Assembly (NCBI RefSeq): GCF_946479755.1
Contig: NZ_CAMLHC010000002.1
Coordinates: 310,001-374,000, forward strand
Length of the DNA stretch: 64,000 nucleotides
Reading direction: 5' to 3'
Origin: an uncultured Chitinophaga sp.
GTDB lineage: Bacteria; Bacteroidota; Bacteroidia; Chitinophagales; Chitinophagaceae
Part shown: piece after piece, positions 27,601 to 33,876 of the stretch
How the letters are laid out: every line of letters begins with the position of its first letter
How positions within the stretch are numbered: the first letter of the stretch is position 1
The notes under the pieces: model-generated
What the model was told of the DNA's origin: nothing
Database searches by the model: none
Seen by the model: only the letters and a program-made list of their open reading frames with translations
Program-made: the position numbers and the translations under genes

Positions 27601-29608
27601 CAAAAGCCCCGCTTCCGGTACCGGTAATAATATCAGTCTCACCGGAGATATGCCGGCGGGCAACGGGAACAGCATCGTCGTTACCATCACCGGTAACATC
27701 GCGGCCAACGCCAGCGGCACGATCGTGAACACCGCCACCGTTACGCCGGCAGAAACAGGCGCCACACCGGAATCCGCCACGGCTACCACGCAGCTCATCA
27801 CCGAGTCGGCCGTAAGGATCAGTAAAACCGGCCCTGCCACCATGATACGTGGTGACCAGGCCAGCTACGTCATCAGCGTGATCAACCAGGGCCCGAGCGA
27901 TGCTGTTAATACAGACGTCACCGACCTGGTACCCGCTGTACTGACCAACGTTACCTGGACAGCGACGCCGCTGCGCAGCACCGTGATCAACAGCGGCGCT
28001 ACCGGCAGCGGAAATAATGTGAAAGTCAATGTGAACATGCCGGCCGCAGATACCAGCGGACTGGCCATCGAGATAAAAGGCACAGTAGCGCAGAATGCTC
28101 CTTCCGGCAGTGTGAACAACACCGCACATGCCGTCCTTAACAATATGGGTGGTAAGGCTATTCCTTCGAATACAGTGGTAAGTACCATCGGCAGCGCTAC
28201 TGACCTGGTGATGACGAAAACCGGCCCGGCGGAAGTATTTACCGGCAGCCAGGCCAGCTATCAGCTGACGATCAGCAACGACGGACCGTCCAACGCCGAT
28301 AATGCAACGGTAACGGATATACTGCCTGCAACATTAACACAACCGTCAGTGACCGTATTATCCATGACTGGCGGAGCTGCCAATGTACAGGCCACGCTGA
28401 ATGGCAACACCATGAACGCTACACTGGGTACCTTCCCAACAGGGGCAAAGGTGGTACTACAGGTAAACGCTACGGCGGGCACGCCAGGCAGCATACAGAA
28501 CACAGCGGTGGTGAACACACCGGCCGGCATGGCTGATGAAGACAGCAGCAACAACAGCAGTACGGCTTCCACAGTCATCAGAGGTAAATCCAAACTTGAG
28601 ATCGTAAAATCCGTGAGCCCCGCTACCGGCCCGTATAGCGCCGGCCAGGTGATCAGCTATACATTACAGATCAGCAACACAGGTAGCGCCGGCGTTAATC
28701 CTGTGGTGGTGCTGGATACCCTGCCGCCTGCCAGCCTCGTCAGCGATCCGGTGTACAGCAATCCTCCTTCCGGTAACATCGTGTACAACAGCAGCACCCG
28801 CGTGCTGCAATGGAACGCCGGCCTCCTCAATGCAGGAGAAACCCGCAGCTGGAGCTACGATGTGACCATCAGAGGGGTAGGCAACGTCCGTAACATTGCT
28901 GTGGTGACCGGCCCGCCGGATGTAAGCGTACCGGATACTTCCATCGTCACCATCAATACCGAAAAATCAGCCAATCTTAAAGTGGTGAAACAACTGACCA
29001 GCACGCCGCCGTTCAGCGTCAATAATGTGCTGACCTTCACCATTACCGCCACCAACAACGGGCCTGACAAGGCTACCGGTGTGGTGGTGCAGGACCGCCT
29101 CCAAAGTATGCTGGGCCGACCGCTGACGCTCAATGCCAGCGCAGGTACCGCTATCTACGACATCGCTGCGGCAGCTATCACCTGGCAGATACCCGAACTG
29201 GCTGCCGGCGCGAGCGCCACACTGACGTTCACGGTGAAGCTGATGAGGGCAGATGATATCACCAACACGGCGACTGTCAGCGGTAATGAAAAAGATCCTG
29301 ATATGAGTGACAATACATCAGTGGTAGGTCCGGTAAAAGTAACCGGGGAAGATATCTTTATCCCGAACGTGGTAACGCCTAACGGAGACGGTAAGAATGA
29401 TAATTTCTTCATACCGGGCCTGAGCAAATTCCCGGGATCGGCAATGTACATCTACAACCGCTGGGGTAACCAGGTGTACCAGCACAAGAACTACGACAAC
29501 AAATGGAACGGCGACGGACTGAGTGAAGGCACTTATTATTACATACTGGAACTCCGCACTGAACAGGGCGTAAGAAAGTATAAAGGGTGGGTGGAACTGA
29601 TGCGATAA
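18665..29608 (+). CDS. Giant secreted protein: 22 DUF11-like repeats, T9SS C-terminal domain
   Basis: A 3647-residue exported protein. I placed the start at ATG 18665 (MVKKLSICV) because it opens a signal peptide ending in GSYVKAQ; an earlier in-frame ATG at 18611 would bury it. Order of parts: a jelly-roll-like domain (about residues 60-190, FEFSAWIMNINPSGG to LALDDIAFAACG); immunoglobulin/PKD-like units with paired cysteines (about 190-700); 22 tandem units of about 130 residues (about 708-3560), each opening with a form of KSGPA-TAG--ITYTI-VTNNGPSNA; and a final 85-residue gliding-motility/CHU_C-type domain (IPNVVTPNGDGKND, NRWGNQVYQ, GTYYYILEL). That end is a type IX secretion type B sorting signal. 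It is probably a cell-surface or released adhesin/stalk. It stands alone, ends in a strong terminator, and is divergent from the Fuc4NAc operon. Confidence 0.93.
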   Translation: MVKKLSICVNVQSVISRVVKQCCCVLLLLLAGSYVKAQQCTGSLGDPVFKETFGEAATAARPTLGPPLPAGITTYTYYAPGVGSRPTGPYPGQYTISNTTRGYNNIYFVDRPDHTTTSGRGFCMVVDANATPDKFYERTITGLCAGTTFEFSAWIMNINPSGGVAQPSLRFDIVDANNPNGPVIKSVSTGVVPFQSPGTWVRQAGIFQMPSTTSAVILRIFSNTPSSNGNDLALDDIAFAACGPPIAFAQTTGVVCAGGTGGFSVSLPAGSYSNYYFQLQKRALGTTTWANEGGVINNQGNNQYTFSVPNARAGFEYRVVAAGGMAEMNNVSCRVVSQPVELKVIDYTTAINGPATICYNTSAALTATVTPKAGTGTPSSGFAYTWETSADGVGGWTVVAGQTGATLNTGALTASRYYRVTATVSGCSGDGASSPFRVVVNPNIAVNIGTVNPVCQGTALFSIPYTVTSGNANVFGITSADMPGFSPVTNAALGGSPINVVIPTNVAPGTYHFTITFRHQASGCSASYPVTLVVSPPPTTATVGPNQQLCGTSNTTLTGNTPAAGTGMWTQVSGPGIATFDNRQAPNANVSGLVPGTYTFRWTITSGACPPSYADLQVTAYGNTTLPDAGPDSTQYNSGVFHMQANTPTVGTGKWVVISGNPVIADPTDPHTTITIPPNTSATLAWTITNQACPPLPDEVTITYVSRADIQATKEILEQGPYIAGQALVYRMVITNAGPSNATGVKITDPLPAGFAAGNVSVASTGAAQITQNNSTNTNIDVTADIPTGNAVITITVSGKIQSSFEGDLVNTVTAVSPVVPDPDGASATVTVPVIRRPYFDVVKSAPAMAIAGESIRFGIIAQNSGLGDARAAVLTDVISSKLTNVSWTATATGKVSILSGATGTGNNLRIVADYPGGDTPADTGKIYISVTGTVDAGATGSIDNVARVTPTETSVGDFTSNTTNTVISSSPGLVIDKSRTTPVIAIAGTPVQYVITLINNGPSNAVQTVITDAVPAAIQQVQWTATAQGSAAVTAGASGTGNQVRVTGNIPAGSSNIITIRVSGVISADYSGTLSNTVTATPAEPGVPPVSDTDVATVQKAVKLTIVKNGPATAVPGQQISYTIDVDNEGPSNSTATTISDVIPASLYNVTWTASETTGTATITSGATGSGNQLSVTANMAAKAAIRIVVRATILPPTYNPIHNTAVVTPSEPGFPPVTSNEVITTVNPQAALTISKTGPDTATAGSSVSYVITVGNNGPSNARDMQIKDAVPASLQQVTWTAVANGNATIDNGVTGSGNNIALSGDIAAGRGNNIVITVSGKLDPAFSGTLTNTAIVVPAETGSTGDTATKQTVVRRLPQITITKAAVDGVLAGDSVTYTIEVANAGASDAQNLVVTDVVPATLSGVRWTARVQGQAAITAGASGTGNNVRVTGNIPAGSANKLVIVITGKTDPGFSGSIINHATATPSEPVPPVTATQTVVVRKLPAIRVTKAGPTSLNAGERITYTVLITNTSVSDADNLVIEDIVPAAVTQTTWSAISNGAAVINSGGTGTGNTVRINANIPGGSTGNSISVTITGIVDPAFSGSFTNVATAQPSEVGAQPAVSGPVVTTVVQRPSLHVVKTGPSTASAGDNVRYLLTVTNTGPSNALNALIADQLPALLTNVSWNATAAGGAAILTGATGSGNSLQVTADIPVTTGTVNIVVTGTIPAATLAGTIRNVATADPKVTGLPPVPSDTVTTVISQRPRLIIQKNAPASWSAGEYIIYGVKVENAGPSDARATAITDAIPATIVNPTWTATANGTAVITSGATGTGNQLNVVADIPAGTGNSVTILIAGRVQSDFAGVISNTATATPAEPNVPPVSSNVSTNISRRARLEIHKTGPATTTAGNSIAYTLEVLNNGPSDANNITIKDAVPAGILNATWTATASGGASLTSAGTGTQDVLVNGNIPVTPGAKITVQINGKVDPDYALPNITNVAIALNDPSFATPAGDTASVVTTINRVANLRIVKSGPANQGAGEPMQYTLQVQNDGPSNVQGARIEDVLPSTLLNSAWVVTGTGGVSNITPTSGTGNVNVTADIPAGNGTLKVTVTGILSPALVNGATVTNTGTVSLPAGSTITDPNLSDNTSTVATTVDNDPVVRIAKTGPAVVNVGDTIQYRVVVTNGGSGNITGALITDQVPADVTVTSWGAAATDSAQVTGPTTGTGNNISTTANIPVGNSNMIIILINGVVNKTSNTSFTNTAVVTAGANKQSSITTTVNQSTDVSIVKSGPQQVTAGETVNYTLRVFNAGPVDVESLVITDQVPAAVTNVTWKAVVTGTGEVIGAQEIDSAGSNIIIPGKLAAGSSNYITVYISGTVSGSATSGSIANTANVAVNNVTDYNPANNTSTLTTTIGRSTGLQIRKSGPVQAQAGNTITYQVVVTNSGPSDATGVNISDVVPAQVENVSWEAGVTGAATITGPYNGTGSNVATTADIPGGAGNSVAITITGTLNDDFAGTVLNVATASSSESPAVNDQVTTTVTKQSDVQAHKSGPATITAGDKITYLITVTNNGPAFARGLTIVDSIDTRITGVTWTTSTTGNANVTSGATGSGNHLNVTADIPANDSAAVTITITGTVRPNATNTISNKATVTSPDPQTPTVVTPPVITEVVQRPELTISKSGPQQLNAGETISYWLDITNKGLSNARQAVLSDQVPASVKQVSWQVLAITPGGSVFFTPGGGNNVHATVDIPAGGGIRLMIQGKVDSTFSGTIINTAIITPAEPGNVPDSSEVQTDVFLKPSVQITKSGPATLQSGQTITYTIIAKNDGPSMATNAAIFDAVPAAVSNVSWSAVAAGNALITGPANGTGNLVSLTASIPPGATNSVTVTVNGTVDPSFRDTLNNTAIITPSETGALPDTSILVQTVVTAAPKLHIQKAGPATATAGQPLQYTLLVSNSGLSNAVNFIVTDVVPATLTQVTWKAVANGTAVIKSPASGTGNNISLTGDMPAGNGNSIVVTITGNIAANASGTIVNTATVTPAETGATPESATATTQLITESAVRISKTGPATMIRGDQASYVISVINQGPSDAVNTDVTDLVPAVLTNVTWTATPLRSTVINSGATGSGNNVKVNVNMPAADTSGLAIEIKGTVAQNAPSGSVNNTAHAVLNNMGGKAIPSNTVVSTIGSATDLVMTKTGPAEVFTGSQASYQLTISNDGPSNADNATVTDILPATLTQPSVTVLSMTGGAANVQATLNGNTMNATLGTFPTGAKVVLQVNATAGTPGSIQNTAVVNTPAGMADEDSSNNSSTASTVIRGKSKLEIVKSVSPATGPYSAGQVISYTLQISNTGSAGVNPVVVLDTLPPASLVSDPVYSNPPSGNIVYNSSTRVLQWNAGLLNAGETRSWSYDVTIRGVGNVRNIAVVTGPPDVSVPDTSIVTINTEKSANLKVVKQLTSTPPFSVNNVLTFTITATNNGPDKATGVVVQDRLQSMLGRPLTLNASAGTAIYDIAAAAITWQIPELAAGASATLTFTVKLMRADDITNTATVSGNEKDPDMSDNTSVVGPVKVTGEDIFIPNVVTPNGDGKNDNFFIPGLSKFPGSAMYIYNRWGNQVYQHKNYDNKWNGDGLSEGTYYYILELRTEQGVRKYKGWVELMR
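20788..29340 (+). repeat. Tandem coding repeat array (22 DUF11-like units)
   Basis: Units of about 390 bases encode the repeated beta-sandwich domains. Repeated phrases such as GNNxxVTADIPAG, ITDxVPA and SGATGSGN recur in most units. Neighbouring units are diverged rather than identical, which points to old duplication followed by drift; the last two units (from about 28590) are the most divergent. Confidence 0.9.
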
Positions 29609-29630
29609 GTACATTTACAGCAAAAAACAG

Positions 29631-29667
29631 AAAGGCAGCAAATGAAATTTTGCTGCCTTTTGTTTTT
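29631..29667. terminator. Terminator after the giant gene
   Basis: A perfect 12-base-pair stem (AAAGGCAGCAAA and TTTGCTGCCTTT) around a 6-base loop, followed by TGTTTTTG. It serves the giant gene on the plus strand and, with A residues on its left, the convergent GLPGLI-type operon. Confidence 0.85.
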
Positions 29668-29675
29668 GGGGATGC

Positions 29676-30305
29676 CTACAATGTGGGAATGGTAACAACC
29701 TCTTCTTTTACGGGTTCATAGTTGATAGCGGTAGCAATAGCTTTGAATTTTTTGGATTCCACGCCGAGCACTGCGCCTTCCGGTGTCCAGGTGTGCAGCG
29801 GCCCGCCTCTGAAAGGCAGTTCCGGCGTCACCCACAGCGTGAGCGGACCGTTTTTGCCATTCACGTTTACTGCTTTACAAACGAAGCCGAGGATGTTACG
29901 GGTGGTATTGCCTGCGCGAGGTTTTGCCTGATCAGGATGCTCTTTCTCCGTAAGTTTCTTTTTGCCGTCTGCCTCTGTCAGTGCCCAGGCTTTACCGGTA
30001 GCGCCGTCTTCATAAAAAGCCAGCTCATTGTCCCCCATCTGGATATGTACTTTCGCGCCTTCTTCCGTTTCGAGCTCTCCCGGTTGACGGCGGGTGATCT
30101 TCGATTTTTTACCGTTGAAATACAGCACTTCCTGGCTGTTGGCTGTTTCCGGTATCATGTCTTTATACTGAAGCTGGTCCGGTTTGAGGGAAGCATGAAG
30201 GAACATGGTGAGATCATAATGTATGACGCCCTGTGTTTTGTCTTGTGCGGTGGCGGCAAATCCAAACAGTAGAAAAGCCGCGAGCAGGATGATGTTGCGT
30301 TGCAT
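29676..30305 (-). CDS. GLPGLI-family secreted protein
   Basis: A 209-residue protein with a clear signal peptide (MQRNIILLAAFLLFGFAATAQ). It resembles the GLPGLI family of Bacteroidota: an opening strand (GVIHYDLTMFL), a central EVLYFNGKKSKIT block, the ILGFVCKAVNV segment with its conserved Cys, and LTLWVTPELPF near the end. The function of the family is not established. It begins two bases after the stop of the beta-barrel gene, so they are co-translated, and the pairing of these two families is common. Confidence 0.85.
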   Translation of the reverse strand: MQRNIILLAAFLLFGFAATAQDKTQGVIHYDLTMFLHASLKPDQLQYKDMIPETANSQEVLYFNGKKSKITRRQPGELETEEGAKVHIQMGDNELAFYEDGATGKAWALTEADGKKKLTEKEHPDQAKPRAGNTTRNILGFVCKAVNVNGKNGPLTLWVTPELPFRGGPLHTWTPEGAVLGVESKKFKAIATAINYEPVKEEVVTIPTL

Positions 30306-30307
30306 CG

Positions 30308-33109
30308 TTATTTGTTTTTTGATTTCGGAAAATGTCTGAATTTATAGATGGCGCTGAGCATAAAATACTGGCCCAGTGCATTGTTCTTGCGGTCTTCGAT
30401 ATAGCCGTTGCCGGTAATACGGTTAATGCCGGCATTGTTGTTCAGCAGGTCTTTGGCGCTCAGGTTCAGGGAGAAATGTTTGCCGATTTCTTTGTTGAGC
30501 CCGGCGTTGAGCAGCAGGATGGTATTGTTGTACCCTGCTGCCAGGCCCAATGCGGAAAAGCCTTCCAGGCTGGCGTCGAATGTCATGTTCCACGGTAGTA
30601 TCACGATACTTTCAAGACTGTAATTGAGCAGCCAGTTTTTTTCCGGAAGTCCGTTGCGGATGGCGAAGCGGCGGTTGTTCCAGGTGGCGCTGCCGGAAGC
30701 GTTGATGCTGACACGGTCTGCCGGATAGTAGTTCACATGCACGTCAGGTGCTAAGGTGAGTACCGTATTGTTATTGGCTTCGCCGTTATTGAACAGGGTA
30801 TTGCGGGAGTAGGTGCCGGTGAAGCCCAGCGATACCGATGAGTTGCGTGGTCCTACGGTGATGCTTTTGCCGCCGGAAAGCGACGCCTGGTAGTTGCCCC
30901 GTACATTCACCGGAATGATCAGTTGTTGCCCGGTATTTTTATCGATGCTGGTGCTGTCGGTGACCTGGCTGCTGTACCAGTCGAAGCCGGCATTGGCATA
31001 CACCGCATTGCCGGAAGCAGGGGACACCTCATTGAAAGACAACGACCAGCGGTGGCTTTTTTCCTGGTCCAGTGCTGGGTTGCCGCGACGCACGTACAGC
31101 GGGTCGGTATTGTCTGTGAGCGGCTGCAGGTTGGCGACAGACGGCGTAGTGGCGACGGTGTTATACCGGAACATCAGTTTCTGCCGGCTGTTGGTTTTAT
31201 ATTCCGCATAAGCTTCCGGCAGCCAGGCCTGAAACTGCCGGTCTATACTGTAGCCCTTCAGCCCGGAGTGGCCGTTGACGTTACTGCGCTGCCATCCTGC
31301 GCCAACGGTGTAACGCAGCTTTTTATAGTTGCCCGCCAGCAGCGCTTTGGAGGTATGCTGCCATTTGCGGGTGTTGTAGTTGTCGCTGTACAACGGATCT
31401 GTGTCGTCATAGGCGCCGCCGGCACTGCGATTGCGGGCCTGACGGTCGTAGGCGCCATCGCTGTAATAGAGCTGTTGCCCCAGCTGAAGGCTCAGTACGC
31501 GGGATAACGGTTCTGTATAAACGATATTTCCGCTGATGGAAGACACTTTGGATTTGCTGACCGTTTGCTGATCGATGTGGCTGTCTTTTTCTCCTGTAGG
31601 AAGATGAAAAAAGGTGCTGTTGAACTGGTTCTGCAGGGTGGTGCTGTTTTCGTAATATTCCGGTTTGGCTGTCAGCATCAGGGTACGGCCGGGTTTAGCG
31701 AGCCGGTGGCGCAGTTGCACTTCCACGGCGCCGAGGCGGTTATCGCCGGTGGTGCGGGTATTTTGATTGCCCTCATTGAGCAGCGTGACGCCGTCGGCCG
31801 TGTAGGAGCGAAAGTTGCGGTCCTGGCTGTTGTTGAAGTGATTCAGATCGGCATGTGGTAAGAGCTTCAGCGTAGTACGGGCATTCAGCGGTGTTTCCAC
31901 GGTAAAGTCTATACGCTGGTTCATATTGTAGTTTTCGGTGTTACCGTTCTGCAAATAGTTGTAAGCGGTATCGGTCAACCGGTACTGGCGGGCATAATCG
32001 TAGTTGTTGCGGGTATTGGTTTCATTAAAGAAATAGCTGCTGCGCAGTTTGAAGCCGTTGCGCCAGTCGTTGTTGAAGTTGACACCGCCGAAGCGGGTAT
32101 CGGTAAGCCCGATAGGGCGTGCAATTTCCGCGAGGGCTTCGGGTGTTCCCATAATTTTCACGCCTTTCATATTCATCAGCTCAGACAAGGCGGCCGGCGG
32201 CAGGTTATTGAACATGTCGGGGTTGGAGCCGGCCATTTTGATCAGCTCCGAAGCGCTGAAACCGGATTTGTTGACATTGTTGCCTTTCAGCAGCAGCGAC
32301 AGCTGCATATCGTTGAGGAAACTGTTGACATTGACACCGCCTTCATAGCGGTCCATGGTGCCTGATCCTGCGCTGGCATTGCCGAAGTAGCCGCGTTTGC
32401 GGTTCTTTTTCGTAACCAGGTTGATCGTCTTCACCTGCTTGCCGTCGGCTACGCCGGTAAATTCGGACATGTCGCTTTGTTTGTCGAGCAGCTGTACCTT
32501 ATCGATCATGTCTGCGGGGAGGTTGCGGGTCGCAATGGAAGGATCGCTGCCAAAGAACTCTTTACCGTCCACGAGTACCCGTTGCACGGTTTCTCCCTGT
32601 GCTTTGATGCTGCCGTCGCGCTCTACCTGTACGCCGGGCAGTTTGCGGAGCAGTTCTTCTACCACGGCGTTGTCTTTCGTTTTGAATTTGTTGGCGTTGT
32701 ATTCGATGGTGTCGCCTTTCATCTGTACAGGCGGTGTATTGTCTTTGATAGTGACGGTCTGCAGCTGCCTGCTGCCGGCGTTGAGCGCTATGGCGGCGGG
32801 CAGTGCGGGAAAACGTCCGGCGGGGATACTGAAGAAGAGGGTGCTGTCGGTATAACCGAGGCTGTGCAGCAGCAGGCGGTAGTTCCCATGGGGAAGTGTG
32901 AAGGATACTTTACCCTGTGTATCGGTCATGGCCGTACGAACGACCGCCGTATCGCCCAGTGAAGTAATTTTAACAGATACGCCGGCCAGGGCTTTACCGG
33001 AGGCGGCGTCGCCGATCTGTGTCTGTTGCGGAGGTTGTTGGGCCGTTGATATCAGCTGGCATAATAGCAGGATAGCCGGCAGATATATTTTACGCATCAT
33101 TTTTTTCAT
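30308..33109 (-). CDS. Outer membrane beta-barrel protein, TonB-receptor-like
   Basis: A 933-residue outer-membrane protein. After the signal peptide (PAILLLCQLISTAQQ) come a carboxypeptidase-D regulatory-like domain (about residues 30-110, KALAGVSVKITSLGDTAVVRTAMTDTQGKVSF), a plug-like domain (about 130-230, VVEELLRKLPGVQVERDGSI, VLVDGKEFFGSDP) and a long beta-barrel. This is the OMP_b-brl_3 type, which lacks a SusD partner. The C-terminus ends in RFRHFPKSKNK. It lies 74 bases downstream of the response regulator gene and directly before the GLPGLI-type gene. Its upstream gap has the same repeat boxes as the kinase promoter, so it is a likely target of that two-component system. Confidence 0.9.
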   Translation of the reverse strand: MKKMMRKIYLPAILLLCQLISTAQQPPQQTQIGDAASGKALAGVSVKITSLGDTAVVRTAMTDTQGKVSFTLPHGNYRLLLHSLGYTDSTLFFSIPAGRFPALPAAIALNAGSRQLQTVTIKDNTPPVQMKGDTIEYNANKFKTKDNAVVEELLRKLPGVQVERDGSIKAQGETVQRVLVDGKEFFGSDPSIATRNLPADMIDKVQLLDKQSDMSEFTGVADGKQVKTINLVTKKNRKRGYFGNASAGSGTMDRYEGGVNVNSFLNDMQLSLLLKGNNVNKSGFSASELIKMAGSNPDMFNNLPPAALSELMNMKGVKIMGTPEALAEIARPIGLTDTRFGGVNFNNDWRNGFKLRSSYFFNETNTRNNYDYARQYRLTDTAYNYLQNGNTENYNMNQRIDFTVETPLNARTTLKLLPHADLNHFNNSQDRNFRSYTADGVTLLNEGNQNTRTTGDNRLGAVEVQLRHRLAKPGRTLMLTAKPEYYENSTTLQNQFNSTFFHLPTGEKDSHIDQQTVSKSKVSSISGNIVYTEPLSRVLSLQLGQQLYYSDGAYDRQARNRSAGGAYDDTDPLYSDNYNTRKWQHTSKALLAGNYKKLRYTVGAGWQRSNVNGHSGLKGYSIDRQFQAWLPEAYAEYKTNSRQKLMFRYNTVATTPSVANLQPLTDNTDPLYVRRGNPALDQEKSHRWSLSFNEVSPASGNAVYANAGFDWYSSQVTDSTSIDKNTGQQLIIPVNVRGNYQASLSGGKSITVGPRNSSVSLGFTGTYSRNTLFNNGEANNNTVLTLAPDVHVNYYPADRVSINASGSATWNNRRFAIRNGLPEKNWLLNYSLESIVILPWNMTFDASLEGFSALGLAAGYNNTILLLNAGLNKEIGKHFSLNLSAKDLLNNNAGINRITGNGYIEDRKNNALGQYFMLSAIYKFRHFPKSKNK

Positions 33110-33144
33110 GCGGTAAAATTACCGGGCTGTTGGCGGGGAATAGG

Positions 33145-33179
33145 TTAATGAGTATGTATATACTCTTAATGAGTGTTAA
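33145..33179 (-). promoter_or_regulatory. Response-regulator boxes before the beta-barrel gene
   Basis: On the minus strand TTAACACTCATTAA (33179 to 33166) is followed by a second ACTCATTAA (33153 to 33145), 21 bases on. A small palindrome, GAGTATGTATATACTC, lies between (33150-33165). The same 14-mer lies upstream of the kinase gene. A weak -7-like TAATTTTA (33121 to 33114) follows, which suits an activated promoter. Confidence 0.65.
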
Positions 33180-33183
33180 AAAA

Positions 33184-33876
33184 TCAGGTGAGCAGTTTAA
33201 AGCCGCGTCCGCGTATGTTCACGATCTGGATGTTTTCGTCCTGTTGCAGGTACTTGCGCATACGGGTTATATATACGTCCATGTTGCGGGCATTGAAAAA
33301 GCTGTCGTCGCCCCAGATGCTGAGCAGCATGTCTTTGCGGGGAGTGATGTTATTGACGTTGTCTGCCAGCATTTTCAGCAGGTCGGCCTCCCGTTGGGAG
33401 AGGCGCCGGGTTTCGCCGCCGTAGTGAAGTTCCTGCCGCGGGTAGTCGAACAGGTAGCCGCCCAGTCTTATCTGTTGCTGTTGTACTGGTGGGGCTGCAG
33501 GGGTGAGGGTGCGTTTCAGCAGGGCATGTATGCGTAGTATCAGTTCCTCCATGCTGAACGGCTTTTTAATATAGTCGTCGGCGCCGGCATGAAAACCTTT
33601 GAGCACATCCTGTACCTCGCTTTTGGCGGTGAGGAATATCAGCGGGGTATGGGTATCGATGGCGCGGATCTCCTGTACCAATGTGAGGCCGTCTTTGCGG
33701 GGCATCATCACGTCTATCACGCATACGTCGGGGCCGTGCTGTTTGTACAGCTGCCAGCCTTCCTGGCCGTCGGCCGCGTAGATCACTTCAAAACCTTTCA
33801 TTTCCAGCGTTTCTTTTACAACGCCGGCCAGTACGGTCTCGTCTTCTACCAGTAATAAACGTATCTGTTGTTTCAT
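33184..33876 (-). CDS. OmpR-family response regulator
   Basis: A 230-residue regulator. The receiver domain (residues 1-120) has the acidic pair in VEDE, phosphoacceptor Asp55 in VCVIDVMMPRKDG and the conserved Lys in FLTAKSE. The C-terminal winged helix (about 130-228) reads SQREADLLKMLADNVNNITP and NMDVYITRMRKYLQQDENIQ, typical of OmpR/PhoB members. Its ATG overlaps the stop of the kinase gene by four bases (ATGA), so the pair is co-translated. Members of this family bind direct repeats, and such boxes occur upstream of the kinase and of the next gene. Confidence 0.95.
   Translation of the reverse strand: MKQQIRLLLVEDETVLAGVVKETLEMKGFEVIYAADGQEGWQLYKQHGPDVCVIDVMMPRKDGLTLVQEIRAIDTHTPLIFLTAKSEVQDVLKGFHAGADDYIKKPFSMEELILRIHALLKRTLTPAAPPVQQQQIRLGGYLFDYPRQELHYGGETRRLSQREADLLKMLADNVNNITPRKDMLLSIWGDDSFFNARNMDVYITRMRKYLQQDENIQIVNIRGRGFKLLT

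Noticed and set aside
18914..28593. Long minus-strand open frames inside the giant gene (for example 18914-20308 and 20510-22021)
   Set aside because: They follow the GC-rich repeated codons of the plus-strand gene, have no family features, and recur out of phase in each repeat, as expected of shadow frames.
20788..29340. CRISPR-like or satellite array
   Set aside because: The repeats are long, diverged and in frame, and encode DUF11-like domains.
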